Positions 37,596-48,392 of a stretch of DNA of 64,000 bases are shown here, one piece after another; position 1 is the first letter of the stretch, and the number at the start of each line of letters is the position of its first letter. Made by a program: the position numbers and the translations under genes. This DNA comes from Wuchereria bancrofti (taxonomy: Eukaryota > Nematoda > Chromadorea > Rhabditida > Onchocercidae), in assembly GCA_005281725.1 (NCBI GenBank), contig SSBO01000015.1, positions 228,021-292,020 on the forward strand, given 5' to 3'. The notes under the pieces are model-generated. The model did not search any database. It had not been told where the DNA came from and saw only the letters and a list, made by a program, of their open reading frames with translations.

Positions 37596-38809
37596 ATGAA
37601 GGAGTCAAGTGTTGGTCGTATTGCATTTGGTATTTGTGTCTCTTTGACGATGGTTTTTACTCTCATTTCTTTACTTACCCCTGGTAAAATTTATTGAAAT
37701 TCAAACTAAGATTGTATTAGAATCGAATAAACAAGAATGTTTATTCTTGTTGCGAAATTTATTTGCATCTAACTAAAAGTTAGCAAATATTTCAGCTTGG
37801 CGAACATTTGAAAAAAGGCCTGAAGCATTAAATCAAGGCCCAGCTATACCAGCTTCTATCGGTCTATTTCGATATCAATGCTTTGGAAATTTACAAAAAG
37901 AAGATGGCAAAATCAGTAAAGGGAAGAGGCCAGACAACGATTTTTGTAATTACATCTTCGATGTTAGTTAATTACTCTGTAAAATTCATGTAAAAAATTA
38001 ATTACTCTGTAAAATTATTGGACTGTGTCATGTTGGTTATACCTTAAAGTGACAAATATATTTATTTCGTATTTTTTTAAGTTGTCCTAAAAAGTTTAGG
38101 AAAGTTTTTAATGTTTCAACTTGAACTGTTTTAAACTGATATTTTTGTATCGTTGGTAAGTGTTCAACTTTCAAAACTTGCAAATAATTCATTTATTACT
38201 TCACTTCATAAAATTTTTTTTTTTTTTATAAACTTTAGAATCGTGCAGCTTGGGATGTAATGGTAGTTTACACATTGATATCATCTTTGATTATCGAATT
38301 AATTGCTATCTTATATTTATTTCTACCACGAGAATTTTGTTGTGAGCATTATGAACATATGGCAGCACCATTTAGCATCTTTGCGTCAACCATATTTATA
38401 CTATTAATTTATGGTGTTATTACTTATGCAGAACGATATGCTGAAATTTCAAGTAATTTAATTTATCTTAATCAAACACTCACAAATTGAATGATATGAT
38501 TTAAGGAAATTAGTTGTAGAAGTTTGATCTGATATCCTAGTGCATCATCATATGAATTGCTTAAAATTTAAGCAACAGAAGTTCATCTGTTTCTTTTTGA
38601 AATGGACAAACCTTTTTACTAAATCTTTTGTTTTAGTTTTACTTGAGGCTTTCTCGCAAACAGAAGGTCACAGTGGATTACGTCCATCAATGATCATTAT
38701 CGGCCTTGGCTATAGCTATTACTTATTATGCATTGCTTTTGTTTTTTCTTTTTTGTCACTTATCATTGGTATACTTAATGTTACCTTAGCTTGGTGTTTT
38801 CTTTGGTAA
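37596..38809 (+). CDS. Clc-like (claudin-superfamily) four-span protein
   Basis: Exons 37596-37683, 37796-37962, 38239-38452 and 38637-38809, giving 213 residues, a normal length for the family. Span 1 (about 8-28, IAFGICVSLTMVFTLISLLTP) is followed by the first loop with W31 (AWRTF), GLF at 52-54, C58 and C80, the claudin-superfamily W-GLW-C-C pattern. Span 2 is VYTLISSLIIELIAILYLFL, followed by a FCCEHYEHM stretch. Span 3 is FSIFASTIFILLIYGVI and span 4 is YYLLCIAFVFSFLSLIIGIL. The C-terminus is very short (AWCFLW), so there is no PDZ-binding tail. Exon 1 length (88) equals that of the two downstream copies. The next gene downstream, endonuclease G, is on the other strand. A likely product is a plasma-membrane tetraspan protein; its precise role is unknown. 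Confidence 0.88.
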
Positions 38810-39744
38810 GTATAATAAAAATGAATATTATTTGCGGTATTACTATATTCCATCTATTCATAATAAAGTATATCAGAATATTTTGAAAATTACGACTAGA
38901 TTAAAACATACGTCGAAATAAAAAATATTATGAGAAAATAATCAAGAAAAACTTTTTTTAAGACGAAATGTTATTTCAATTTGAAATGGACTAGCGCATG
39001 AAATTGCACGAAACTGATTTGTTCTTCCATGCATTTACAATAATTTAACATAAAATTTGAACAGTGAGAACAAATTATTCCTCCGCATTTAAAACCTATT
39101 GACCAATAAATTTTGGTCTGAATGATTAGTCAATATTTAATTAATTCGGGCAGTTAATGGGAAGTAAAATGTATTTATGAGGATATATTTATTTAATCCA
39201 TAAAGTGATATAATTTACAATAATGTCACAAGCTACAAAGTTGTTTTAAAAAGATTGTCTCGTTATCTTTTGAGATACTTACAAGTTAATTTTTGTTTAT
39301 TCGATAACATGTTAGCTCCAATAATAGCAAAATTAAAGAAGTTTTTGATGTTTTATTTTAAATATATCATTATGATTTAAGTTATGAAAGTTTAAAAGGC
39401 TATTAAAAATTATAAAAAAGAAAACTTTCCAAAAAACTATGAAAATTTTAGTTAAGTGAAAATTATTCAAAGCAGTTGAAAATATTACAAGCATGAATAA
39501 TTTGAGAAATCCAAAATATTAATGACTTAAATATGCAGAAATTACTTCAGTCCTTCATGCTTACGGATCTGAAATCATTTCATTCCTTATCATCACATAA
39601 ACCACATACAATAACTATTATCCTGCTTGATATACAACAATAAATAACCTAACATCTAGCACTTTGGGATACCAATAAGTTCGTGTCAAATAATCACCAA
39701 TGAATTAAAAACATGATCATACAATTATAATGCAGTAACAATTT
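38810..39744. other. Convergent spacer before endonuclease G
   Basis: About 0.9 kb of A+T-rich DNA between the stop of a Clc-like gene and the 3' end of the minus-strand nuclease gene. It is likely to hold both 3' UTRs. Nothing else was seen. Confidence 0.5.
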
Positions 39745-41851
39745 TCACATTAACATGTTGCCCGATTTCCCATTAACTTTGTTTAAAGCATTCTTTGGCA
39801 ATTTATCAAAAATTAGAAATCCAGCAGAACGCTCAATACTGTCCAACGGTACCATAAAAGAAGTTAGAGGTATATCATCGGGTATCACCTGAAATGATCA
39901 AATTCTATCGTATAGCTGGCTTATAAAAATGATCTTTAATTCAATCAAAGTTCATCAGTTAGACAACTTATTGCAAATAACTCACTGAATTTGGCAAAAT
40001 ATATGCTTCTAGTTCGAATTTGCCATTCATAAGCTCCACGAGTGCAACCTAAAGCATGCCAATTTAATTATGACAAATGTTAGATAACAATTTTTAGCAA
40101 AATAAGGAGCTTTAAATCACAATACTTTAAAGAAGTGTGTCGGCACGGCAATATTATTTCGACCAACAATTTTATACTTGATGTACAGAGAGCCATCTTG
40201 TTCTAATTTCGGCAAAAATAATGGACCCGTACAAACGTAAACATTTTTGTTCTTCCTTGCAAGCTTCCTAAAATTTGAAGCCTTTAAAGTTAAAATTTTC
40301 GAACGTGCTAAAAGATACCTCAGAACCTCAGGACGTTATGAAATATGAAACAGCGCCAAAAAGAATGACATCAATATTGACGAGTTAATAATCGCTATAC
40401 TTTACTGAAAGTGAAGACACTTTGATGTGAAATGCGCATAAAATGGATTTTTTTTAATCAGTCGAGATAGACAAAATAGCTGGTTAAATTGCAATACCTG
40501 ACGTGTTTCTCCAATTCATTCCATTTGTCTCTATTAAATCCTTTTCCAACTTGAGGTGCCATATTACTCAACAAGAAAGTTTGATCAACTGCAGTTTGTG
40601 ATTGCCGATGATTGCCAGCTGCAGCTAAATGACCACGATCATATCCACTACCCTGCAATTAACAGATCTTAAGAAATTCGTGACTGCAAAAAAAAAAAAA
40701 AACATCGTTTCGGTGAAAATAGAAAGATGGTGATTTCACATAAACTGAAAGACTGCTTATCCTCGTGACTTTTTATAAAACAGTAAGAAATTGAAGTAGT
40801 TAAGAAGCTAGCCTGGAATGCAAAAATATGCCTTATAGTCATTATTTGTTGATTTGAAGTAAGGATGAATGGATGGGTCCTCGCGAAACTGACATTTCGA
40901 ACGGTCGACAGATGAATTGTAGACTAGCCTATCTGAACTTAGATGCTCAACAACCCAGTGAGCAATTCTACAAAAATTAGACAATATATATATTAATGAA
41001 GGAGAAATTAAAAGTTCCAAAATATGAATAACAACACAATAATATTTGAAACGACTCCTACAATATTCAACACATCCAACATTTTCCATAAAACAGTAGC
41101 TATAATTAACACAACAGATGGATTTTAGACCTATTTACTGTGTCGCTGAATTCAACCGATACTTAAATCTTTATTCAGAAGCGTTAAAGTGACTAAAGTG
41201 ACTTTGCAACACAAATTGGTAGGTCAAATGTAATAACCTATTTCGACGGTCGTACGATAAAACATAATCTTCGAAAGTACGTAAGTTGTCAAAGCCGGGA
41301 TATCCGTAGCGCATTATTTGGGATGCACGAGATGGTTGCTCTTTTACACGATCGATATCCAAGGTTGAAGGGGATCCGGTCAAAATGTGAGATGGCTGCA
41401 CTGCAGTTGCCGGCAACTAAAAAAGGTATTTTAATGCTGGAAAATACAAGAAAAAATGAAGAAATCAGTAGTAATGTTAGCTTCACTTAACATTTTAAAC
41501 CAATTCTGACAAATCTAGCAAAACAAGTAGAAAGCAAGAGAACATTATTTTACTGATTTATCAGTAACATTGTTATCTTTCAAAATATTACCAATTTCCA
41601 AAATGAAAAGTTGAATTGAGAAGTTGAAAGAAATCAAAAAAGTCAAATGAAAATCAGAAATCAAACGACCAAATCCGAATTTCATATAAATAGTTACATT
41701 GTAACTAAGCTTAAAGATCCAAAATATAAATATGTACCTGAGCAGTGGCAGCATTAGCTCGTTTCAGTATATATTTGTCAGTCAAACAACCAGCAAAGAA
41801 AGAAGCAGTTAACAATGATACAGTGCCAGACCGATTAATAATATGTCGCAT
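39745..41851 (-). CDS. cps-6: Mitochondrial endonuclease G
   Basis: Mg-dependent nuclease of the mitochondrial intermembrane space, which in Caenorhabditis elegans (CPS-6) degrades DNA in apoptosis and paternal mitochondria. Exons on the minus strand: 41851-41738, 41416-41238, 40967-40832, 40652-40498, 40267-40126, 40048-39986 and 39888-39745, giving 310 residues, close to the worm protein. The N-terminus (MRHIINRSGTVSLLTASFF) is basic then hydrophobic, as expected for import. Core landmarks are MRYGYPG, SYDRRNRIAHWVVEHL, NNDYKGSGYDRGHLAAAGNH with the DRGH motif at 148-151 (H151 catalytic), and FLLSNMAPQVGKGFN with the metal-site Asn. The last exon (DDIPLTSFMVPLDSIERSAG) matches the family's end. 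Intron 3 starts with GC instead of GT (AAG|GCATAT). TTTTTAG four bases before the ATG is a likely trans-splice site. No frameshift or missing active-site residue was seen. Confidence 0.96.
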
Positions 41852-41855
41852 TCTC

Positions 41856-41862
41856 CTAAAAA
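41856..41862 (-). promoter_or_regulatory. Probable spliced-leader acceptor of endonuclease G
   Basis: Read on the minus strand as TTTTTAG, this site ends four bases (GAGA) before the endonuclease G ATG. The sequence and spacing suit nematode trans-splicing. Confidence 0.55.
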
Positions 41863-42722
41863 TATCAAAGGACGTGCACTTTTGCAAACAATAAATCCTT
41901 TACACAATTAACAGAATCGCTGTTAAATGAAAAGACACGCACGTAAAAATTCGTTCAACGTCAAAAGAAACGTGGTATTTAGTATCCCTCAGAGAAAACA
42001 TCTGACACGTAGGATCTAGTAGTATTACTTAAGAAAAGTAGAAGACAACGTGAAAAGACGTGAGGATATTAGAGGGAACTCAACAAGAACTTACGTAAGA
42101 TGACAACCAAATTCCAACTTTCAAATGTTTTGTCATTTCTAGCAACTTGAGCTTGAACCTGTTTGGGTAAGAGTAAGAGATGAAGGAGTATTCAGTGTGA
42201 TAGTTTAAGTAAAGGTAGAGAATGAAAGGATCTTAGACACACACAAAATGATGTAAAAAGAGTGTCGAAATAGTGCTGTTGATGAGTATCCGAAAGAAAA
42301 GAAAGAAAAAGGATAGTGTAGAAAGAGAGGATAATAGGGGTCGATAGGAATTGTGGGAAATAGTATTGTTCTGGATTAGAAGTAATGGATAAATGACGAC
42401 ATACAGTGAAAGGTAGAAGAGCCGTGATTACAAAATATTTGAAAATGAACTTTTTGATGTTTCGAATTTCTATGAATCGATCGAGTCCTGACGATTCGAT
42501 TTCTAATATTTCAAGTTTTTGTAATTCAAATCTCAATAATATGTTTATGAATTTAAACGAGAAATTTGATCAGTTTGTTTGCAGTCACACACACATATGT
42601 AAATAAATATTTCTTTGTACTTAATTCATTAATTTTTTTTTCTTTTTTCTGCTTATAAAAATTTTTATGCATTTATTGAATGATTTCACAATGACAGTGT
42701 CTTTTATGATTCAGCAATATTT

Positions 42723-42751
42723 ATTCATTCATTCATTCATTCATTCATTCA
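42723..42751. repeat. (TTCA)n microsatellite
   Basis: About seven uninterrupted copies of the tetranucleotide in an intergenic region. Confidence 0.9.
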
Positions 42752-43100
42752 ACTTTATTGTTTACAATTCCCGAATATAATTCAAATTTGATTTTTATAA
42801 TAAATGAATTTGAATGCAAGGAACAAATTCTATGACATATTTGTACTCGTACGTGAAATGCTGGATAAACGTACGTATATATAGATTTCACTTGCGTTAA
42901 TATTATTTGACAAACTCTTTTTTTCTTCTTGCATTCATTAGGCGTTTTAGTTGTTTAATCAGAAGAAAAGAAAGTGAAAATGATTGAAATTAAAAGAAAT
43001 GGAAGAAATTGTTGGCAAAAGAAGAAATTATTTAATTGTTTACACTTTCTAGTTTTGCGCCAATGGGAAGGAATAATAAATTCAATAAATTTGCATCTAT

Positions 43101-43560
43101 TTAACAAAATAGACACGTCAAATTAACAGAATAGACACGTCAAATTAACGAGATAGACACGTCAAATTAACAAGATAGACATGTCAAATTAACAAGATAG
43201 ACACGTCAAATTAACAAAATAGACACGTCAAATTAACAAAATAGACACGTCAAATTAACAAAATAGACACGTCAAATTAACAAAATAGACACGTCAAATT
43301 AACAAAGTAGACACGTCAAATTAACAAAGTAGACACGTCAAATCAACAAAATAGACACGTCAAATTAACAAAATAGACACGTCAAATTAACAAGATAGAC
43401 ACGTCAAATTAACAAAATGGACACGTCAAATTAACAAAATGGACACGTCAAATTAACAAAGTAGACACGTCAAATTAACAAAATAGACACGTCAAATTGA
43501 CAAAGTAGACACGTCAAATTAACAAAATAGACACGTCAAATTAACAGAATAGACACGTGA
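43101..43560. repeat. Minisatellite, 21 copies of 22 bases
   Basis: The unit is AGACACGTCAAATTAACAAA plus AT. I counted 21 occurrences of the GACACGTCA core at regular 22-base steps (one reads GACATGTCA). Variants are mostly confined to the AACAAAAT segment (AACAGAAT, AACGAGAT, AACAAAGT, AACAAGAT, AAAATGG). The last copy breaks off as CACGTGA. The array lies in a spacer with no gene across it. Confidence 0.97.
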
Positions 43561-45101
43561 AGACTACTCTTTCTTTTATTTCGTTTTTTTTGTTTTTGTT
43601 AAACTCAGGAGGATATAATTAAATTGTCAAAAAATGAGAAATATTTGGAAATAAATGTTTGAGACCGTTTATATTATTCAAATACATTTGAAATTATTAG
43701 CATAATTTATTTTGTATTGAATTTAATATTTATAATTGTTTTTTAAGAGGATTAATTTTATAAAAAATCAAATTTAACCACTGTAATGAACTTATCATTT
43801 CAGAAAAAATTATAATAATTTAAAATAGATTTGAGTTAAAATGAATTTGATAAGTGCAAAAACTTCTCATTTCTGTGAAATGTCATATATCAAAGCAATT
43901 GTTAAAGACAAAAAAAACAACAAATCAATGTTCAAAAATAACTTCCATACTTTATAGAAATTATAAACTCATTTAATGTCGAAATATTAATTTCATTTTT
44001 AATGTTTCTCTTTCTTTCTCCTTATTTTTACAAATTATTTTTCTTTGAAACAATAAAATATTATTTATGAATTTATTCAATTGGCTTCCTTTACAGCTTC
44101 ATTTCTACCTAATTACATTTTAAATGATTACACTTAAATAATTTTTTGTTTACTTTATTTAGTCTTTAATAAGAAACTATTTTCTATAACGAAAAAAAGA
44201 ACGAAGCAATTAATAGAGGGAAAGGGAGAAAACTATTATATAACAGATTGCTTAATTAACATTACTCCTCAAAGTGAATTAAATTGAAATGAAAGAAACG
44301 ATAGAAAAGTAAAATTTTACCGAATAGTTATTCAATTAGTGGCAAATAATAATTAATAAACAATCATGACATGCATAAATTCCTGTTTTCAATTCTATCA
44401 ATTATAAAATTTGTCGAAAATTTCAGATGAGAAGAGAAACAGGTTGAAATGATCGTTTATTTTACCACTTTACAACAGAAGAAATTCGATTACTTGTGTC
44501 GTCAAAGTTCTTTTAATTTTACATTTCTCATCTAATTTATATTAACATTTATTAAATTCATATCCATTCCAAAAGTAATAAACAAATAGAACGTAAACAT
44601 TACGTATTTCTCGTAACGTTATAGCTCATAATGTTACTTGAAACATAATACGTAAGACTGTTTCATAGATAAGTAATATTTATTTAGCAATATGTCTAGA
44701 ACACTTTTACTTTCAGATATAATCTTCATTTTAAAATCAAAAATTAAGCATTCCCAATCGATATTTACTTTACTTTCATCTCTAAAATTCATTTCAATGA
44801 AAGAAAACAGAAGTGAGGACATCTACTCATATTATTTATTTTGTTTATTTTTATTCATTCATTTGTGAACAAACATGTGTTTATTTATATTGATGGTACA
44901 TTTATTCAAATTTATCCATTGCTAACAATAATCATTGAATGGCAGAAAGAAGAAATATTTGCAAGAGAAAACATATTTCATTCATTCTTTTTTACATCAA
45001 ATCCTTTTTCTATCTATCAATTTACATTCATCATTCTTTCATTACAAAACATTAAATACTATTAAATATGAACTGTGTCTGTCGGTCTGTCTGTTTGTGT
45101 A

Positions 45102-45124
45102 TGTGTGTGTGTGTGTGTGTGTGT
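45102..45124. repeat. (GT)n microsatellite
   Basis: About eleven GT copies, preceded by imperfect CTGT/GTAT repeats from about 45,074. Confidence 0.9.
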
Positions 45125-45734
45125 ACATAACATAAAATACTTTTATTTTTAATGTTAATCTTTTGACTTAAAGTTTTTACTCAGTTAGCGTCGTCTGTTT
45201 TTATATCATAAACGAAAAGTTATTATATCTGTCACATCAATTAGTCATTTTTAAGACATTTTATACCTTTATAAAAGTGATAAATTAATGTGATATTAAC
45301 GAAGAGACAATATAACTCATTCATTTTATAGAATGATAAATTGCTATGAAAGTGTAAAATAAACATAAAAGATCATTATTGGACAGATTACTTTACTGTT
45401 AAACTTTTATTCAAATAAAAGAGATGATTAGATAAATTTGATTAAATCAAATTTAGTCATTTAAAATTGAAAATAGAATGACTAAAAATGAATTCATTCC
45501 TTTCAATATTATTTTATTTTATATACTTTTAATTATAATTATATTTCTGCGTGAATAACACATCGACGAAATATTCCTCATTAAATTTACTTATTTGATA
45601 TGATTTAGGATGCTTTACTTATTTATTGTTGTCGTATTTTATTTATATCAAAAAATTTCTCAACTATAATTGATGCAAATTGCTGTTTCAATAACAATCT
45701 AATCACAATTCTTTTCTTACTTTTACTTTAAAAG

Positions 45735-46080
45735 TTGATAAAGGTCATATGTCACGTCTAATATCAGATATGACAGGAAGCTATGATGATAATGATTTGA
45801 AGACTAACATATTCAAAAAGTGTTTGTTTTATAAGGATTGTAACTCCAATAATCGTGATAATTTTGTTGAATGAAATAAATAAAATTAACTAAATTGATC
45901 TGTAATAAATCAAACTCAAATTTTTATCAAATTGAATTTCAGAAATGAACTTATAGTGAATCGAATTGTAATGTTTGACCGATTGAATAATATTTTACTT
46001 TTTCAAATTGCTGTACTTTTTTTTTTTTTAATTTAGATCAAACTTATTCTATCCTGTGCAGTTGCTATGGTAGCTGAAGG
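45735..46080 (+). CDS. Possible small secreted-peptide gene, incomplete
   Basis: Two exon-like segments are seen. The first, after TTTACTTTAAAAG, is open from 45735 through an ATG at 45749 to a TGA at 45872-45874 (MSRLISDMTG, then KKCLFYKDCNSNN) and has protein-like composition. The second, 46037-46080, lies between a good acceptor (TTTAATTTAG) and a perfect donor (GTATGT). In one frame it reads IKLILSCAVAMVAEG; in another it reads QTYSILCSCYGS, then stop, and that frame would follow from a weak phase-1 donor at 45855. Further upstream, GATTTAG at about 45,609 is followed almost at once by an ATG and a very hydrophobic stretch (MLYLFIVVVFYLY) that could be a signal peptide, but its phases do not join the next segment. 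I recognise no family, and the model is incomplete. Confidence 0.25.
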
Positions 46081-48392
46081 GTATGTATTAATGAGTAAAA
46101 TCTGTTCATTACTTTTTTTACTAAAAAAAAAAAACCAATTTTAAAATTCTTCAGAGGTTCTACTTATATTCATATTTCTTAATGTTATCAGCAATTAGCA
46201 AACATATTCTTCAGCAATTATAAGCTTATAGCATTTTTGTTGCAAATAGATGAAAGTTTATTTAACGATTGTATAATTAAATTAACTTTTTAATATTTAT
46301 AGTAGGGCAATTTTAAAATATCAAAAATTTGTAATGAAGGGATAGCATCTAAATTGCTTTCACGGATACTTCGCCGTTTTTAATTCGGAATGAAAAGGAC
46401 GGACAGAGTGAATTTTGTGGATGTATGAGAAAGGTGAAAGGAAAGGAAAGGAGCAGGTGGGACTATTTGCATAGTACCACTCTTTTCCTGATCCAATGGC
46501 TTATCGAGCATATTTATTACTGATTTTTTTACAAGACACTCTCATACTTGTCTTTTCAAGCTTTCAAATTTCCTTTTTATTAAAGATTAGACAGCTTTGA
46601 TAAGTTTTTTTTTTTTTAATATTAATAAATGTATCTGAAGTATTCTGCTTTGGGTAAAATAAATTCTAAAAGATTTAAAATGTTCCTAATCAACTGGAAG
46701 TTTTAAATTTTCCAAAAGAGAAAAAAAAAGTTGAGAACGGTTTTGAAAAATGTTTTTAATAATTTGATTGTTTAGAGATTATTAGACGTTATCGACTGAA
46801 AAAGTTGCGAAATACTGAAATTAAGATAATTTATGATCGGACATAAAAAGTGGGACGAAAATATTCTGGGATTGGTCGCGTAACATCTTGTCACTGTTGT
46901 GAGTCTGTTTTGCCTATGAATCATCATTGATCGGTGTCATTGTTTTCCTATGACACATATTTGAAGTCGATCAAAGTTCAGTAAACATTAACCTCTGTTT
47001 ATTTCTATCAAATTCAAAGATTTTGTTGTCTTTATTGCAAGTATTTTCATCATTATGATTTAAGTTATGAAAAGAATTATAGAATTATGAAAAAAATTGT
47101 AAAAAAAAAGAAAAAGAAAACTATAAGAATGAGAATATGATTGATATTTGTTTTTTTTTTGCTTTCATTTTGATTTTCGGTCAGATTATCATTTAATCGC
47201 ATTAATTCGTTCTTCATTAAATTTCCTACTTTCTATAAAATTTTATTGTTTGTAGTAAAATTTTATTCATTTTTTGAATTTTGTACTTTAAAAATTTAAA
47301 AACAGTAAGAGCAAAAAATTAATTGACAATTTAACAGACCGTTCCACCATGTTTTTTTTTTACTTGTTGTTGATGTTTTTATTTCATTTGTCACCTTTCC
47401 CTAAATTATTAGAAATAATAAATTAAGAAACCCGAAAACTCAAACCTATGTGAAACTTTTGTTCAACAATAATTTTCGAAGTGTTAGTTCAAATTTAACT
47501 AATTTGAAACAGTAACTTTTTATTTTGTTTTACTACAAAAATTAATCCATTAAAACATAGAATAACGCGACTATCATTGTTTTATCCAATTTTCAAAATT
47601 ATTTAAATCCATTTTTTGCTATATTCAGTCTTTAAAGAAACCTCTAAAAAAAACGTACATTTTCAGGATGAAAAATTGAATTCTTTTAAAATTATTCAGC
47701 AGTAAATGGGAGCAATCAAAATTATATTCACAAAAATAAACGATTAACATCGTTTTACTTAAAATAATAACAATAATCAATAATATTTGACAGAATTTAT
47801 TAATAAATTTTACGATTGTACCCATTTTGCGATATTAATTATAAGCAATATTAATATTAAATAATCTTTTGTCATTGTAATATTTTCAAACTTATATTTA
47901 AACTTAATCGCTCATTCATTGTTGAAAATTTTCCCATCATTAAAATATGAAAAAAGAGAGAGAAAAGGAGGAAAGAAAGAGATAAATACAATGAAAGAAG
48001 ACAGTAATAGAAGTAAATTACCTTAATCCGTCAATTATTTTTTGAGTCATATTGTGAAATCATAATACTGAAATCTTAAACTTAATCCTGGAATTCAGAA
48101 TTTTATCACATAATTTCTCTCATTTCTTACTTTTTGTTGTAATTCATTTCATTCATGGTATATTGTAAATTAATTTATTTCAAATTGTCTTAATAGAATT
48201 GCAATATTTGTTGAAAAATTGAATTCTTCATTTAAATGTGTTATTTTGCAGGTAAAACTTATCGAAATCATTTGGATTAATGATATTGTTGGCATCAGAT
48301 TAATTCTGTTTTTGAATTCTCATCAATTTTGGCTTCATTTCAAATCGTTTATTAGTGATCAAAAAAGTATTTCAAGGGATATAAATAAAACA

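Larger units (their letters stand above)
41863..48392. other. Long spacer rich in repeats, few candidate exons
   Basis: Upstream of endonuclease G, about 41,930-42,200 is less A+T-rich and may be its promoter. A 114-codon minus frame (42192-42536) overlaps a plus frame and lacks splice context. The spacer then holds (TTCA)n, the 22-base minisatellite, (GT)n, and a candidate peptide gene at about 45.7-46.1 kb. G+C-richer patches lie at 46,370-46,520 (minus strand open for 43 codons, MLDKPLDQEKSGTM) and 46,845-46,990. A TTTTGCAG acceptor ends at 48,250 and probably starts the leader of the next Clc-like gene. Confidence 0.5.

Noticed and set aside
42192..42536. 114-codon minus frame upstream of endonuclease G
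   Set aside because: It has no acceptor or donor context and overlaps a plus frame of similar quality. The region is more likely promoter or leader. It is not excluded if RNA-seq shows a transcript.
44634..44822. 62-codon minus frame with fair composition
   Set aside because: No neighbouring exon or usable borders were found. Frames of this length are expected by chance here.
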